A stretch of 22,826 bases of DNA, from the NCBI GenBank assembly GCA_046290215.1, contig JBKAGC010000028.1, positions 1-22,826 on the forward strand, given 5' to 3'. This document shows, one piece after another, positions 22,591-22,826 of this stretch (positions are counted from its first letter, which is position 1; the number at the start of each line of letters is the position of its first letter). The translations under genes and the position numbers were made by a program. This DNA is from JAHRVQ01 sp046290215. Lineage in GTDB: Bacteria; Pseudomonadota; Gammaproteobacteria; Pseudomonadales; Azotimanducaceae. The notes under the pieces were generated by a model. That model did not search any database and was not told where the DNA came from. It was given only the letters and a program-made list of their open reading frames with translations.

Positions 22591-22826
22591 CTAGGTGAGT
22601 TTCTCCAGAGCATTTAACATCATTTGTACTGACATCATCACCAGAATCATGCCCATTAATCGTTCAATTGCCATTAATCCCCGTTGACCAAGAATACGGT
22701 TCATGGGTGTTGCTGCGAGTAAAATCACAGCCGTGGCAATCCAGGCAGCCGTAATAGCGGTGAGCAACACTGAGGTTTCTGTGGTGGTAGACATCAGCAT
22801 CAGCACAGCCATGATGGAGGGGCCTG
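22591..22826 (-). CDS. MarC-family integral membrane protein (5' end beyond window)
   Basis: The C-terminal ~78 residues of a small membrane protein; the frame is open to the right edge. GPSIMAVLMLMSTTTE resembles the conserved GP-containing helix of MarC/SnatA-like proteins. The ending RGLMAIERLMGMILVMMSVQ then MMLNALEKL is typical of their last helix. Family members are ~200 residues with six helices. They were once linked to multiple antibiotic resistance, and some transport neutral amino acids, but the role of most is unknown. The internal ATG at 22812 is not the true start because the homology continues beyond it. It ends 15 nt before the likely start of the GPH transporter, so it probably heads or joins that operon. 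Confidence 0.82.
   Translation of the reverse strand, partial: GPSIMAVLMLMSTTTETSVLLTAITAAWIATAVILLAATPMNRILGQRGLMAIERLMGMILVMMSVQMMLNALEKLT

Noticed and set aside
1..22826. Mobile elements, CRISPR arrays, tRNA/rRNA genes, phage or defence islands
   Set aside because: I saw no transposase or integrase motifs, terminal repeats, regular spacer arrays or cloverleaf structures, and the gene content is ordinary metabolic, transport and signalling.

Overview
The window looks like chromosomal DNA from a heterotrophic, probably marine, gammaproteobacterium. The Cellvibrionales/OMG-type clades are my guess, but nothing here proves a genus. The basis is an AceK of gammaproteobacterial length, a GntR/FCD-RND efflux block, several fatty-acid or aromatic-type catabolic enzymes, an FHA-GGDEF signalling protein, Shine-Dalgarno-led genes including TTG starts, and very tight packing. 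There are no rRNA or tRNA genes, insertion sequences, phage genes or CRISPR arrays.

Layout. (1) 1-1662, minus: a secreted SYLF/Ysc84-domain protein followed by a secreted M16 zinc peptidase that runs off the left edge. (2) 1782-2678, plus: an alpha/beta hydrolase whose stop overlaps that of the efflux operon. (3) 7849-2675, minus: GntR/FCD regulator, membrane fusion protein, RND permease. The fusion-protein gene appears frameshifted near 7000, which separates its signal-anchor from its body. (4) 7998-10588, plus: aceK (isocitrate dehydrogenase kinase/phosphatase) and a crotonase. The 148-bp gap between the regulator and aceK holds three FadR-type palindromes at exact 14-bp spacing. (5) 10585-14149: a CMD/AhpD-like protein (minus), a divergent nitroreductase with an overlapping carotenoid-oxygenase gene (plus), and an alpha/beta hydrolase with a Cys nucleophile elbow (minus). 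This looks like a small catabolic group. (6) 14251-15992, plus: a cis-prenyltransferase of the DGNRR type and an FHA-GGDEF diguanylate cyclase. (7) 15999-17123, minus: a membrane-anchored hypothetical protein and a CDP-alcohol phosphatidyltransferase. (8) 17170-19277, plus: an atypical SDR/NmrA-like protein and a class-C beta-lactamase-fold esterase. (9) 22826-19290, minus: MarC-family protein (cut by the right edge), GPH-type MFS transporter, an SDR lacking the usual Tyr/Lys, and a Gfo/Idh/MocA oxidoreductase. These form a probable operon for uptake and oxidation of a sugar-like or polyol-like compound.

The strongest system-level signal is the triple operator array shared by the FCD-regulator/RND operon and aceK. 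It suggests that one acid- or acyl-responsive regulator links efflux with control of the glyoxylate branch point. The strongest sequence-integrity signals are the fusion-protein frameshift and the MFS transporter, whose conserved N-terminus lies upstream of its first ATG with no ordinary start codon. No stretch longer than 300 bases lacks a gene.
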